From assembly GCA_964292325.1 (NCBI GenBank), contig CAXYVG010000002.1, positions 1 through 64,000 of the forward strand: a stretch of 64,000 nucleotides of DNA, read 5' to 3'. The number at the start of each line of letters is the position of its first letter. Within the stretch, counting starts at the first letter, position 1. This document shows, piece after piece, positions 1 to 9,349 of the stretch. The notes below the pieces were generated by a model, which saw nothing but the letters and a program-made list of their open reading frames with translations, made no database searches and had not been told where the DNA came from. This DNA is from CTSoil-075 sp964292325 (GTDB lineage: Bacteria > Bacillota > Negativicutes > DSM-13327). The position numbers were made by a program, and so were the translations under genes.

Positions 1-187
1 GTATTGAATTTTCAAGGTGCATAGTTGATTATCTATGTGCGAAGTTTGAGTTATTTTTATTATTACTCCGACTACCTGGATAAGTAATGGCGGACTGCTC
101 AGTAGTATACCTTTTTATATTCTTATCTTTTTCTCAATAATTACCGTTTTACTACGAGGTCTTGCTAGAATAATCGCCATTGGATGT

Positions 188-1423
188 TTGACAATTACCA
201 CATCTATTTTAATACTATTCGAGTATAAGAATCCTCTACTTATAGTTGGTTATAATAGTGCTTTTGATAGGTATATGGACATGTCGTTTGGGTTATTGCT
301 TGCTGTAATTTCTGTTATATTTCTATACATTGTAATTATAAATCAATATATCAGCGAGCACCAAAGAGCAAATCTCTACTTGACCAAAATGGAAAAACAA
401 AAAATTGATTCACTTAATGAACAATTTATTAGCGTTTTTAACACAAGTCCCGCAGCAATGGCGATATATCGAGAAAAAGATTTAGTTTATATGACCGCAA
501 ATGATGCATGGCTTGATTGTCTTGGTTTTCAGCGTAATGAGGTGATTGGTCACTCAGAGAAAGATTTAAACACCTTAGTAGTGACGGAAAATCGAATCTC
601 TATAGACGAATCAACCTTGGGAAAGGCCGAAGAATATCAGGTACGAACAAAACAAGGAGAATTTCGTGATTGGCTAGTATCAAAAGCCCAGCTCCAATTT
701 GATGGTGATGAATGCATCCTATTAGCCTCAATCGACATAACCATGTCCAAGCATTTAGAGGAAGAAATCGCTCGTTTAGACCGTCTAAATCTAGTAGGCG
801 AAATGGCAGCTAGCATTGGACACGAAATAAGAAATCCACTCACCACAGTACGTGGTTTTTTACAGTTTTTCCAAAGAAACAAGCAATATACTAAAGATTT
901 GAAAAATATAGAATTGATGATATCGGAATTAGACCGAGCTAACTCTATCATTACCGAATTCTTGTCATTAGCAAAAGATAGAAAAAATAATTTAAAAATG
1001 AATTGCCTAAACAAAATTATGTCTGAATTATACCAGTTAATTTATGCAACTTCCGTTTCAGAGGGTGTAGAAATATTATTGGAACAAACCACTATCCCCA
1101 ATGTATTCGTTGATGAAAATGAAATTAGACAACTGATCCTAAATCTTACACAAAACGCAAGAGAAGCCATGCCTGAAGGTGGTAAAATAACGATCAGCAC
1201 TCGTTTCATTCATGATCATGTTGTCTTAACGATTCAAGATACAGGCAGGGGTATTCCACACGAAATCATAAAAAAACTGGGTACACCTTTTTTCACTACC
1301 AAAAGCAACGGAACTGGTCTGGGACTTGCGATATGTTATAGAATCGCTCAAAGAAATAATGCCAGAATTGAGGTAGATACTGATGCAACGGGAACTACCT
1401 TTTCGATAAAATTTAGGCCCTAG
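188..1423 (+). CDS. PAS sensor histidine kinase with disrupted 5' end
   Basis: This is the cytoplasmic signalling half of a membrane histidine kinase. One or two membrane helices occupy about residues 30-54 from the TTG at 188. A PAS domain follows at about 75-185, then a HisKA box with GHEIRNP (His about 212), and an ATPase domain with an N box, DTGRGIP and GTGLGLAI. No response regulator is adjacent. The frame is open back to base 50 and encodes more hydrophobic sequence containing an NGG motif seen in the membrane domains of related kinases. It has no ATG, GTG or TTG before 188, and in-frame stops lie at 5, 26 and 47. TTG 188 has no ribosome site. The gene has probably lost its 5' end or carries a frameshift, so it may be a pseudogene. 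Confidence 0.75.
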   Translation: MTITTSILILFEYKNPLLIVGYNSAFDRYMDMSFGLLLAVISVIFLYIVIINQYISEHQRANLYLTKMEKQKIDSLNEQFISVFNTSPAAMAIYREKDLVYMTANDAWLDCLGFQRNEVIGHSEKDLNTLVVTENRISIDESTLGKAEEYQVRTKQGEFRDWLVSKAQLQFDGDECILLASIDITMSKHLEEEIARLDRLNLVGEMAASIGHEIRNPLTTVRGFLQFFQRNKQYTKDLKNIELMISELDRANSIITEFLSLAKDRKNNLKMNCLNKIMSELYQLIYATSVSEGVEILLEQTTIPNVFVDENEIRQLILNLTQNAREAMPEGGKITISTRFIHDHVVLTIQDTGRGIPHEIIKKLGTPFFTTKSNGTGLGLAICYRIAQRNNARIEVDTDATGTTFSIKFRP

Positions 1424-1444
1424 GATATCCTAGGACCTTTTTTA
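1416..1444 (+). terminator. Rho-independent terminator after the kinase gene
   Basis: A 10-bp stem with one mismatch (arms GGCCCTAGGA and TCCTAGGACC) is followed by a run of T. It overlaps the last codons of the kinase gene and lies between it and the convergent niaP. Confidence 0.7.
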
Positions 1445-1454
1445 TTACTCCACA

Positions 1455-2774
1455 TTATCCACTTATTTCTTGCAATGATTTTCCTTTTGTTTCTTCACCA
1501 ATTGCCCAAATCACGACGGCTACACCCAGCATAACCGCAGCAAACATCATAAATACATTATTAAATCCATCATTACCAATAATCATATACCCAACAATAG
1601 TCGGTGCTAGAATCCCGCCTACCCGGCCAACAGCAGCAGCCCATCCCGATGCGAGAGCTCGTATTCTAGTCGGATATAATTCTGGAGTATAGGTATAAAC
1701 CACACCCCATGCACCCAAGTTAAAAAATGACATCATACTGCCCCATGCGAGTACCGTCGTTGAATTTCCACCCTGTCCAAAAAAGTAGGCACAAATGGCA
1801 CTAGCCGCTAAAAATCCAGCTAAAGTAGCTTTACGACCAATACGGTCCACTAAATAAGCAGCAGCAAAATATCCTGGCAATTGCGCTAATGTCATAATCA
1901 ACACATACTCAAAGGTTTTAATTACCGAATAACCTTGTCCTACCATTAAAGAAGGTAACCAGGTAAAAATACCATAATAGGAATAGACAATACCAAACCA
2001 TACAATCCACAACATAATGGTCCTTTTGAGAAATTGAGGTGTCCAAAGATCCGCAAAGGCAACTTGCTGTGTACCTTTCATCTGAGGAGCAACCATTTCT
2101 TCGCTTGGCATAAGCCCAGCACCTTTTTCCATCTGGTAAACAATATCATGTGCTTCTTTTATTTGACCCTTTCCCAATAAATAATGTACGGACTCAGGAA
2201 CTGATTTCCAAATTTTAAATACATATAACGCTGGTAAAGCACCGATCAGAAAGGCTACATTCCAGCCATAACGTGGAATAATCATATAGGCAATAATCGC
2301 AGCAACCAACCAGCCTATACCCCAAAAACTTTCTAATAATACAATAAATCGTCCTCTAGCTGCAGGTGGTGCATATTCCGTTACCAACGTAACGGCTACA
2401 GGTAGTTGCCCGCCCAAACCAAAACCTACTAAGAATCTAAAAACCAATAATGATTCAAAATTCCAAGATAGACCACAAAGCCCAGTAGCGACACTATAGA
2501 TAACGAGCGTACCGGCAAAAACATTTTTACGCCCAAATCGATCTGCCACAGACCCAGCTAAAACCGCTCCGAGCGCCATACCGACTAACCCCATACTGCC
2601 AATGTAACCAACCTGCGCAGTCGATAATCCCCATGTTTTGATCAATACTGGCAATACAAAAGCAATAATACCCGTATCCATAGCATCAAACATCCAGCCC
2701 AAGCCAGTAATAATCAATAAGCGATAATGAAATCCCCCTACTGGTATCTTCTCCAAACGAGCAATAATATCCAT
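1455..2774 (-). CDS. niaP: Niacin transporter NiaP (MFS)
   Basis: This is a 439-residue, 12-helix major facilitator of the sugar/metabolite porter group. The motif-A loop DRFGRK lies at about 78-83. Stretches around LLESFWGIGW, TLAQLPGYF and FFNLGAWGV closely resemble Bacillus subtilis NiaP (YceI) as I recall it. It probably imports nicotinate for the salvage route to NAD. It is the last gene of the nadA-nadB-nadC cluster, about 40 bp after nadC, which supports the niacin assignment over a generic sugar porter. The ATG at 2774 is preferred because GGAGGT lies at the right distance; an ATG 12 bases upstream would place that ribosome site inside the gene. It is probably co-regulated with the nad genes by NiaR. 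Confidence 0.88.
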   Translation of the reverse strand: MDIIARLEKIPVGGFHYRLLIITGLGWMFDAMDTGIIAFVLPVLIKTWGLSTAQVGYIGSMGLVGMALGAVLAGSVADRFGRKNVFAGTLVIYSVATGLCGLSWNFESLLVFRFLVGFGLGGQLPVAVTLVTEYAPPAARGRFIVLLESFWGIGWLVAAIIAYMIIPRYGWNVAFLIGALPALYVFKIWKSVPESVHYLLGKGQIKEAHDIVYQMEKGAGLMPSEEMVAPQMKGTQQVAFADLWTPQFLKRTIMLWIVWFGIVYSYYGIFTWLPSLMVGQGYSVIKTFEYVLIMTLAQLPGYFAAAYLVDRIGRKATLAGFLAASAICAYFFGQGGNSTTVLAWGSMMSFFNLGAWGVVYTYTPELYPTRIRALASGWAAAVGRVGGILAPTIVGYMIIGNDGFNNVFMMFAAVMLGVAVVIWAIGEETKGKSLQEISG

Positions 2775-2813
2775 ACTTACCTCCACATTAACAAATCATA
2801 TAGAAATAGATCT

Positions 2814-3665
2814 CTACTTATTTTCCATTTTTATCTGCCCAATATCCAAACTAATATCCAACGCCTGTACCGAATGGGTAAGACTACCGAGTGATATCAC
2901 ATCCACACCCGTTTTCGCAATCTCAACAATCGTTTTTTCATTAATTCCACCTGATGCTTCCACCAATGCCAATTCGCCAATCATTGCTACCGCCTGCTTC
3001 ATCGTCTCAATATCCATATTATCAAGCATGATCACATCTGCTTTTGCTTGCAATGCTTCCGCTACTCCTGCTAAATCCTCAACTTCTACCTCTATCTTCA
3101 CCATATGTGAAACCTTTTTACGGATAGCAACAATCGCCTGCGTTATACCTCCAGCCACTTTAATATGATTATCTTTAACCATGACTGCATCATATAGGCC
3201 AAACCGATGATTATGACCGCCACCAGCCAGTACCGCATATTTTTCTAACATTCGTAGACCCGGCGTAGTTTTACGTGTGTCGACTACCCTTACTGGATAC
3301 GCCTTAACCGTTTCTACTAAAAACGCGGTTTGCGTAGCAATACCACTCATACGTTGTAGAAAATTGAGCGCCACACGTTCCCCTGTTAAAATGGCTCTGG
3401 CATCTCCCTCTACTTCAGCAAGGATGGTACCACGCTTCACTTTATCGCCATCACTCACCTTACTCTTAAAAGAAATATCCGTTGATAAAAAGCGAAATAC
3501 AGATTCAGCGACCGCAAGCCCCGCTATTACGCCCGACTGTTTTGTATGAATAATACCTTTGGTACTAGAACCTACCGGTACAATATGATCCGTAGTAATA
3601 TCACCACTACCTATATCTTCATAAAGGCAATGTTCAATCAGCCTATCAATCCGTTTATGATTCAT
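2814..3665 (-). CDS. nadC: Nicotinate-nucleotide pyrophosphorylase (quinolinate phosphoribosyltransferase)
   Basis: NadC converts quinolinate and PRPP to nicotinate mononucleotide, CO2 and pyrophosphate. The 283-residue protein has full family length. It shows the substrate-binding RKTTPGLR segment, the HRFGLYD...KDNH segment, the EVEVED strand and the MLDNMD motif of type II phosphoribosyltransferases. The ATG at 3665 follows an AAGGTGG ribosome site. It lies 30 bp downstream of nadB and 39 bp upstream of niaP in the same direction, so the four genes form one NAD operon. Confidence 0.96.
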   Translation of the reverse strand: MNHKRIDRLIEHCLYEDIGSGDITTDHIVPVGSSTKGIIHTKQSGVIAGLAVAESVFRFLSTDISFKSKVSDGDKVKRGTILAEVEGDARAILTGERVALNFLQRMSGIATQTAFLVETVKAYPVRVVDTRKTTPGLRMLEKYAVLAGGGHNHRFGLYDAVMVKDNHIKVAGGITQAIVAIRKKVSHMVKIEVEVEDLAGVAEALQAKADVIMLDNMDIETMKQAVAMIGELALVEASGGINEKTIVEIAKTGVDVISLGSLTHSVQALDISLDIGQIKMENK

Positions 3666-3695
3666 TTAGAAAACCACCTTCAATATGGAATGATT

Positions 3696-5279
3696 TTAAT
3701 TTTTCATTGTTACATGTTTACACCAATCGATTGCTACACTTGGGTAGTCCTGCCTTAGATGTCCTCCTCGGCTTTCCTTGCGACGCTTGGCTGCCTGAGC
3801 AATTAGTTTGCCAACCGTCAGCATATTACGCACTTCTATTTCCCTAACACTGTTCACCTCATAGTCAGCTAAATAGTCCCATTGCTTAAACCAAGCTATC
3901 GCTTCCGACAAACCAGTAGCAGTACGCACTGGCCCTACTTTCTTCTCCATGATTTGCTTTAACTCACTACGTAATCTTTGCCCATCAGCTACTCTGCTTG
4001 CTTTTAATTTATGATTACCAAAAGACTTATGATCTTTTTTTATATATTTCAGCAAAGAAGTACAACGCCTAGCAATCCGCTCTCCCATCACCAAACCTTC
4101 CAATAGCGAATTACTCGCTAAACGATTGGCACCATGTACACCAACACAACTAGACTCTCCACAACAAAATAAATCTTGGATGCTAGTTTCACCCCATGTA
4201 TTCACTTTTACTCCCCCCATCATGTAATGGGCTGCAGGGGCAATCGGAATAAGCTGCGATGTAATATCCAGTCCATATTCCAAACACGTAGCTGTGATCA
4301 TCGGAAATCTTTTTTTTATTTGCTGTGGTTTTAGATGCGTAATGTCTAGTAATACATGATCTCCGCCATGATTTGTCATTTCAGTAACAATAGCTTTTGT
4401 TACAATATCTCGGGGAGCAAGTTCCGCCAGACCATGATATTTTGGCATAAATCTTTGATGATCCAAATTTTTGAGTATAGCCCCTTCTCCACGCACCGCT
4501 TCCGAAATTAAAAAACTGGGAGCTTCAGGCAATGATAGAGCCGTAGGGTGAAACTGTACAAACTCCATATCCATAACTTCAGCACCTGCACGCCAAGCCG
4601 CTCCAATCCCATCAGCAGTCGCCACTTCAGGATTTGTCGTATGTTTATATAGTTGCCCAACTCCCCCTGTAGCCAAAACAACGACAGCACTTTTAAATAT
4701 TCGTAAGACCTCAGACTGACTATCAAATACCAGTGCACCATAACAAATATTATCCTCTACCAGTAAATCAACTAACACTTGGAATTCCATAATCTTTATA
4801 TTGGATGCCTCTGCAATTTTTTGCCTAAGGCCACGGACAACTTCAGCGCCGGTTGCATCACCATTCGCGTGCAGTATACGCGCTTGACTGTGACAACCTT
4901 CTCGTCCTAAAGCAATCCCATCTTCGCCTTGATCAAACTGTACTCCCAATTTGATCAGATCCTTAATTCTTGCAACACCTTCCGTGACCAATATCTCTAC
5001 GGCCTCTTTATTGCACAATCCAGCGCCAGCAAGTAATGTATCATCTTGATGCATTTGTGGACAATCCTGTTGACCAATGGCAGCGGCAATACCACCTTGT
5101 GCCTTATCGGTATTACTGTCTGTAATACTCTGCTTAGTCAAAACCGTAACCTGCGCCCCGCACTGAGAAGCTGACCATGCTGTAAATAGTCCAGCAATTC
5201 CTGCGCCAATTACCAAACATTCTGTTTCTACCTCAACGAGATTTCGAGAATCAAAATTCTTTATATACTGCTCAAGCAT
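3696..5279 (-). CDS. nadB: L-aspartate oxidase
   Basis: NadB oxidises L-aspartate to iminoaspartate, the substrate of NadA. In anaerobes it must use fumarate or another acceptor in place of oxygen. The 527-residue flavoprotein has the N-terminal FAD fold (GAGIAGL near residue 25), the MEFVQFHPTA and EAVRGEGA segments of the fumarate reductase/aspartate oxidase family, and the C-terminal helical domain ending in a RGGHLRQDYP motif. The ATG at 5279 has a GGGGGAAG ribosome site. It is 14 bp downstream of nadA. Confidence 0.95.
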   Translation of the reverse strand: MLEQYIKNFDSRNLVEVETECLVIGAGIAGLFTAWSASQCGAQVTVLTKQSITDSNTDKAQGGIAAAIGQQDCPQMHQDDTLLAGAGLCNKEAVEILVTEGVARIKDLIKLGVQFDQGEDGIALGREGCHSQARILHANGDATGAEVVRGLRQKIAEASNIKIMEFQVLVDLLVEDNICYGALVFDSQSEVLRIFKSAVVVLATGGVGQLYKHTTNPEVATADGIGAAWRAGAEVMDMEFVQFHPTALSLPEAPSFLISEAVRGEGAILKNLDHQRFMPKYHGLAELAPRDIVTKAIVTEMTNHGGDHVLLDITHLKPQQIKKRFPMITATCLEYGLDITSQLIPIAPAAHYMMGGVKVNTWGETSIQDLFCCGESSCVGVHGANRLASNSLLEGLVMGERIARRCTSLLKYIKKDHKSFGNHKLKASRVADGQRLRSELKQIMEKKVGPVRTATGLSEAIAWFKQWDYLADYEVNSVREIEVRNMLTVGKLIAQAAKRRKESRGGHLRQDYPSVAIDWCKHVTMKN

Positions 5280-5293
5280 TACTCTTCCCCCTG

Positions 5294-6217
5294 TCAGCTT
5301 ACAGCCAGCATTCGCTTTAGACTATGAAGAGCTTTTTCACGAATATCTGATACTACAGTCACCTGTGGTTGCATCGTTTCCAAAGCATGTTTCACTTTTT
5401 CTAATGTTATTCTCTTCATACTAGCACATACCATTCGTTCACTAGCTAAATAAAAAGTTTTATCTGGGCATGCGTCATGCAATTGATACAAAATTCCTGC
5501 CTCCGTTACGACAATAAACTCTTTTGCCAAACTCTGGCGTGCATAGGCAATGATCCCAGCCGTACTGGCTACACAATCCGCCATACTCAGTAGATCTGTC
5601 CTGCATTCCGGATGCGCTAATACAATCGCATTGGGATGCTCTTTTTTCGCTTCTATCACATCTGTTGCTGCTACATGGTGATCATGGACACAACAACAGC
5701 CATCCCATAGAGCCATCTGTCGCCCTGTTTGTTTCATTACATAATTACCTAAGTTTCGATCAGGTAAAAATAAAATTTCTTTATCTAAAGGAATAGATTC
5801 TACGATTCGTACCGCATTGGCGGACGTACAGCAAATATCACTTTCTGCTTTTATCGCAGCCGATGTATTCACATAGGAAACAATAACAGCTTCTGGCATT
5901 TTACTTTTTACATTCTGAAGTCCTTCTAGCGTTACCATATCAGCCATCGGGCACCCCGCTTTTTCATCAGGTAACAATACCACTTTATCTGGGCACAAAA
6001 TTGCAGCACTTTCTGCCATAAAATGCACACCGCACAATACAATTACATCTGCGCTTGTCTCAGCCGCTTTGCGGGCAAGTTCAAGTGAATCACCAACAAA
6101 GTCAGCGATAATCTGAATCTCACGTGATTGATAATAATGAGCCATAATCACAGCATTTCGCTCTTTCTTTAATTTACTGATCTCTTGTACAAACTGAAAA
6201 TTCTTATCTTCTAGCAA
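5294..6217 (-). CDS. nadA: Quinolinate synthase
   Basis: NadA condenses iminoaspartate with dihydroxyacetone phosphate to quinolinate, using one oxygen-sensitive [4Fe-4S] cluster. At 307 residues it is the short form common in anaerobes. The likely cluster cysteines lie in CGVHFMAE (C62), in CCCVHDHH (about residue 165) and in MVCASMK (about 260). The HPEC substrate-binding motif is present. The start is TTG at 6217, chosen because AAGAAGGTG lies just upstream and no ATG occurs before the conserved AHYYQ segment. It is the first gene of the nadABC-niaP operon. Confidence 0.95.
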   Translation of the reverse strand: MLEDKNFQFVQEISKLKKERNAVIMAHYYQSREIQIIADFVGDSLELARKAAETSADVIVLCGVHFMAESAAILCPDKVVLLPDEKAGCPMADMVTLEGLQNVKSKMPEAVIVSYVNTSAAIKAESDICCTSANAVRIVESIPLDKEILFLPDRNLGNYVMKQTGRQMALWDGCCCVHDHHVAATDVIEAKKEHPNAIVLAHPECRTDLLSMADCVASTAGIIAYARQSLAKEFIVVTEAGILYQLHDACPDKTFYLASERMVCASMKRITLEKVKHALETMQPQVTVVSDIREKALHSLKRMLAVS

Positions 6218-6257
6218 AGTTGCACCTTCTTCTTATCGTAATGTAGCTATTTGTAAC

Positions 6258-6276
6258 GACACCTGTCTTGTCACAC
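6258..6276 (-). promoter_or_regulatory. Probable NiaR operator in front of nadA
   Basis: The minus strand reads GTGTGACAAGACAGGTGTC immediately downstream of the -10 box, across the expected transcription start. TGTC/GACA and ACACCTGT-like half sites resemble what I recall of NiaR (YrxA) operators in Firmicutes. The niaR gene is in this window. The assignment to NiaR is inference. Confidence 0.55.
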
Positions 6277-6278
6277 TT

Positions 6279-6307
6279 ATTATACCCCCCTATTATCATC
6301 ATGACAA
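6279..6307 (-). promoter_or_regulatory. Promoter of the nadABC-niaP operon
   Basis: On the minus strand, TTGTCA (6302-6307) and TATAAT (6279-6284) are separated by exactly 17 bp, about 60 bp before the nadA start. This is a near-consensus housekeeping promoter with the putative repressor site right behind it. Confidence 0.8.
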
Positions 6308-6315
6308 TAGGAAAG

Positions 6316-6389
6316 AAAAAATAAGGTCAAGCATTGCCCGGTAAACATTCCAATCTGTTTACCAGGCACAATACCTGACCTTATTTTTT
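6316..6389 (-). terminator. Large terminator hairpin after the GntR regulator gene
   Basis: Perfect 14-bp outer arms (AAAAAATAAGGTCA and TGACCTTATTTTTT) enclose a second inner GGTAAAC/GTTTACC stem. A-tract and T-tract flank the outer stem, so it can work on both strands. It separates the GntR gene from the nad promoter. Confidence 0.8.
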
Positions 6390-6511
6390 TAATCAATAAG
6401 AAAGGAAACCAAGTCTTTTCTTATAACGATTGTAACAAATAGCAATAGAACTCACACTTTATCTACTAGTGCAAGCTCTAATATGGGGCATAAAAAAGCT
6501 TCCCAACTATT

Positions 6512-7264
6512 TTATGATGGAAAGCCATAATCTTTTTGTTTTGCTAGTTTTTCAATTTTTTCTTGCTTGAACTGTAATATAGCATTCTCAGCTCTAGTCA
6601 AATGTGCATGCATCAAGTCACCAGCCACTATGGGTTCTTTATTCATAATAGCTTGAAAAATAGCACAATGATCATCATATAATATAGTCGGCAGAGTTTC
6701 CTGAAGGAAAATCTTTCGCCGCGAAAAACGAACTGTATGCGCCATTAAATCAGAAATTGTATTCATTAATTTAATGAGTATTGGATTATGAGCAGCTTTT
6801 ACTACAGCAAAATGAAATTCCGCATCCGCAATTTCAGCAACTTCACCAGAATTCACTTCATCTACCATCTGATTTAAAGCATGACGGATATGTTCAATAT
6901 CCTCTTCGGTAGCACGAGTAGCAGCTAATGTAGAAATTTGCACCTCTAAAATTTTTCTTACTTCTAATAATTGCATAACATTATCAACATTTACTTCTGA
7001 TAAAAAAGATAACGGCTCCAACATACCTTCATAGGATACCTGACGAACAAAACTACCTTCTCCAGGACGGATTTCGATAATCCCCATTATGTGCAAGGCA
7101 CTGAAAGCTTCGCGTATAGAAGCTCGGCTAACACCTAATGTTTCAGCTAGCTCCCGCTCAGGCAATAATTTGTCACCTGGATGTAATTTCCCATCAACAA
7201 TTAGTTCTTTTATTTGTTCAATTACTTCTTCGTAAATTTTCTTACACTTAACTGGCTTAAACAT
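6512..7264 (-). CDS. FadR-type GntR regulator, probably of lactate uptake
   Basis: The 250-residue DNA-binding regulator has an N-terminal winged helix (GDKLLPERELAETLGVSRASIREAF, split here as GDKLLPERE and SRASIREAF) and a C-terminal all-helical FCD ligand domain with the usual Asp/His metal-site residues. The ATG at 7264 has GGAGG 5 bases upstream; a TTG 30 bases earlier is open but lacks a ribosome site. It lies next to the lactate permease gene, whose upstream region carries two TGGTCTGACCA palindromes matching the FadR-family operator pattern. It is therefore probably an LldR/LutR-like repressor responding to lactate; the ligand is inference. Confidence 0.85.
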   Translation of the reverse strand: MFKPVKCKKIYEEVIEQIKELIVDGKLHPGDKLLPERELAETLGVSRASIREAFSALHIMGIIEIRPGEGSFVRQVSYEGMLEPLSFLSEVNVDNVMQLLEVRKILEVQISTLAATRATEEDIEHIRHALNQMVDEVNSGEVAEIADAEFHFAVVKAAHNPILIKLMNTISDLMAHTVRFSRRKIFLQETLPTILYDDHCAIFQAIMNKEPIVAGDLMHAHLTRAENAILQFKQEKIEKLAKQKDYGFPS

Positions 7265-7349
7265 AAGTTCCTCCAGATCTTCAGCACTTACCAATACATA
7301 AAAAGTTAATCTAGACCTAACCTATATTATAATATATTCATACTGATAA

Positions 7350-7386
7350 AGAGAGAGGGCAGGATAAATTCCCACCCTTTACTCTC
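7350..7386 (-). terminator. Probable terminator after the lactate permease gene
   Basis: AGAGAG...GGG and CCC...CTCTCT arms form an interrupted hairpin 25-60 bp after the permease stop, followed on the minus strand by a short T-rich stretch. The stem is imperfect. Confidence 0.45.
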
Positions 7387-7412
7387 TATCTTGCTATTAA
7401 TTTGATTATTGG

Positions 7413-9041
7413 TTAAGGAATCATCCAAGTTAAATAATAAGCTTGTACATATGTCATGACTCCAACAATAACAGCTAAAATTAGTGAATGTTTAACAGTG
7501 AAGTTGAACAAGTCACCTTCTTTACCAACTAAGCCAGATGCTGCTGTAGCTACCGCGATACTTTGTGGAGAAATCATTTTACCACAAACACCACCGGATG
7601 AATTCGCTGCAACAGTTAGGGTAGGATCAACACCAACTTGTTGTCCGGTAACAGCTTGCAAATTGCCAAACAATGCATTTGCAGAAGTATCGGAACCTGT
7701 CAAGAATACACCAACCCAACCTAAGAATGGGGAGAAGAATGGGAACAAAGAACCTGTTCCAGCTAAGAATAATCCAAGAGTTGCACTCATTCCTGAGGAA
7801 TTCATGATATACGCCAAACCAAGTACGCAAGGAATTGTAATTAATGGTTTGGATAATTGACTAACAGTTTTTGAGAAAATAGAGATGAATCTAGCAGGAC
7901 CGACTCCTAGTACTGCTGCGGAAATAATACTAGCAATAAGTAATGCAGTTCCTGCAGCACTTAACCAGTTAATCTTATACAGTGCAACAACAGGTGTTGC
8001 AACTTTAGCAATTGGCGCTACTTGCATAATCATTTTATCTAACCCTGGAACGAACCATTTAATAGTAACGGTATCGAGCATAGCTGATACTGGTTTCAAA
8101 CCCCACAGAACAACCATAACAGTCAAGAAGATAAATGGAGACCATGCTTTGATAACTTTACCAAAAGTTAAAGCAGCTCTGTCAGCTTTAAGAGTAGGAG
8201 GAGCTTCATTTTCAAAGCGCCAGATTTTTGCTGGTTTCCAGCATTTTAAGAATATTGTTAAAGAAATGATACATGCTAATGATGATAAAATATCGGGAAG
8301 TTCTGGTCCGATATAATTGGAAGAAAACCATTGTACGCCAGCAAATGATACACCAGCTACTAAACATGCAGGTAATACTTCCATCATAGCTTTCCAACCT
8401 GCCATTAAAACAACCAACCAGATAGGAATAATAACAGATAGGAATGGTAATTGTCTACCAACCATTTGGCTGATTAACATTGGATCGATACCGGAAACTT
8501 GACCAGCAACGATAATAGGAATACCAATACCACCAAATGCTACTGGTGCAGTGTTTGCAATCAAGCACAATCCTGCTGCATATAATGGATTAAAACCAAG
8601 ACCTACTAGCATCCCTGCCGAAATAGCAACAGGAGTACCAAAACCTGCAGATCCTTCTAGAAACGCACCGAAACCAAAAGCAATCAAAAGAGCTTGCAAA
8701 CGACGGTCATCGGTAATTGTCGCAATAGAATCTTTAACAATTTCAAATTGTCCAGTTTCTACTGTCATATTGTAAATAAAGATAGCTGTAAGAACGATCC
8801 AGAAGATTGGAAATACTCCGTATAATGCGCCCACTGCTGTTGATTTAAGCGCAAGATCAACTGGCATATGATATACAAAAATTGCAACTGCTAATGCAGA
8901 GATCATAGCTGCCGCACCAGCAATTTGTCCAGGAGAACGACGAATTGCTAAAAGATAAAAGATAAGAATAATAGGAATACATGCGAAAAAGGCCGATAAC
9001 GCGAGATTGCTCATAGGATCATAAACTTGAGTCCATGGCAT
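7413..9041 (-). CDS. lldP: L-lactate permease
   Basis: This is a 542-residue polytopic membrane protein of the lactate permease (LctP/LldP) family, importing lactate (and often glycolate) with protons. It shows the EGSAGFGTPVAI motif and the typical N-terminus MPWTQVYDP. The ATG at 9041 is chosen because GAGGTG precedes it; an ATG 15 bases upstream would use that ribosome site as coding sequence. No lactate dehydrogenase gene is adjacent in the window. Two operators upstream and the neighbouring GntR regulator suggest induction by substrate. Confidence 0.93.
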   Translation of the reverse strand: MPWTQVYDPMSNLALSAFFACIPIILIFYLLAIRRSPGQIAGAAAMISALAVAIFVYHMPVDLALKSTAVGALYGVFPIFWIVLTAIFIYNMTVETGQFEIVKDSIATITDDRRLQALLIAFGFGAFLEGSAGFGTPVAISAGMLVGLGFNPLYAAGLCLIANTAPVAFGGIGIPIIVAGQVSGIDPMLISQMVGRQLPFLSVIIPIWLVVLMAGWKAMMEVLPACLVAGVSFAGVQWFSSNYIGPELPDILSSLACIISLTIFLKCWKPAKIWRFENEAPPTLKADRAALTFGKVIKAWSPFIFLTVMVVLWGLKPVSAMLDTVTIKWFVPGLDKMIMQVAPIAKVATPVVALYKINWLSAAGTALLIASIISAAVLGVGPARFISIFSKTVSQLSKPLITIPCVLGLAYIMNSSGMSATLGLFLAGTGSLFPFFSPFLGWVGVFLTGSDTSANALFGNLQAVTGQQVGVDPTLTVAANSSGGVCGKMISPQSIAVATAASGLVGKEGDLFNFTVKHSLILAVIVGVMTYVQAYYLTWMIP

Positions 9042-9117
9042 TGACAAACACCTCATTTTCTTATATTTTTTTGATACTGATCATTTCCTGTTAGATAACG
9101 CTCTTTTCATCATCATC

Positions 9118-9136
9118 GGACAGGTGGTCTGACCAC
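9118..9136. promoter_or_regulatory. FadR-type operator, proximal copy
   Basis: The sequence GGACAGGTGGTCTGACCA contains the perfect 11-bp palindrome TGGTCTGACCA (9125-9135). It lies about 77 bp before the permease start and next to a TATAC -10-like sequence on the minus strand. This position suits a repressor site. Confidence 0.75.
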
Positions 9137-9269
9137 TGTATAATTTCTACACTAACTAAGAAATTCCTGCTTTTAATTATAAATAATTTAAAAATATATT
9201 TTTTTCTAATAATTCTTTATATACGACAAATTTCCTCCCCTCTTTTCTATTATCTTTCACCTATATATT

Positions 9270-9288
9270 GGACAGGTGGTCTGACCAT
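9270..9288. promoter_or_regulatory. FadR-type operator, distal copy
   Basis: An identical 18-base copy of the proximal site has its palindrome at 9277-9287, centred 152 bp upstream of the first. The remaining 9042-9349 interval is A+T-rich and holds no credible gene. Paired distant operators suggest looping by a regulator dimer pair. Confidence 0.75.
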
Positions 9289-9349
9289 GTTATTCTACCA
9301 CATACAGCTAGAAAAATCCTTCTTTTTTTAAAATATTGCAAATATTTTT

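Noticed and set aside
7456..8775. Several plus-strand open frames (up to 143 codons) opposite the lactate permease gene
   Set aside because: They are antisense shadows of a well-conserved coding sequence, with no ribosome sites or recognisable domains.
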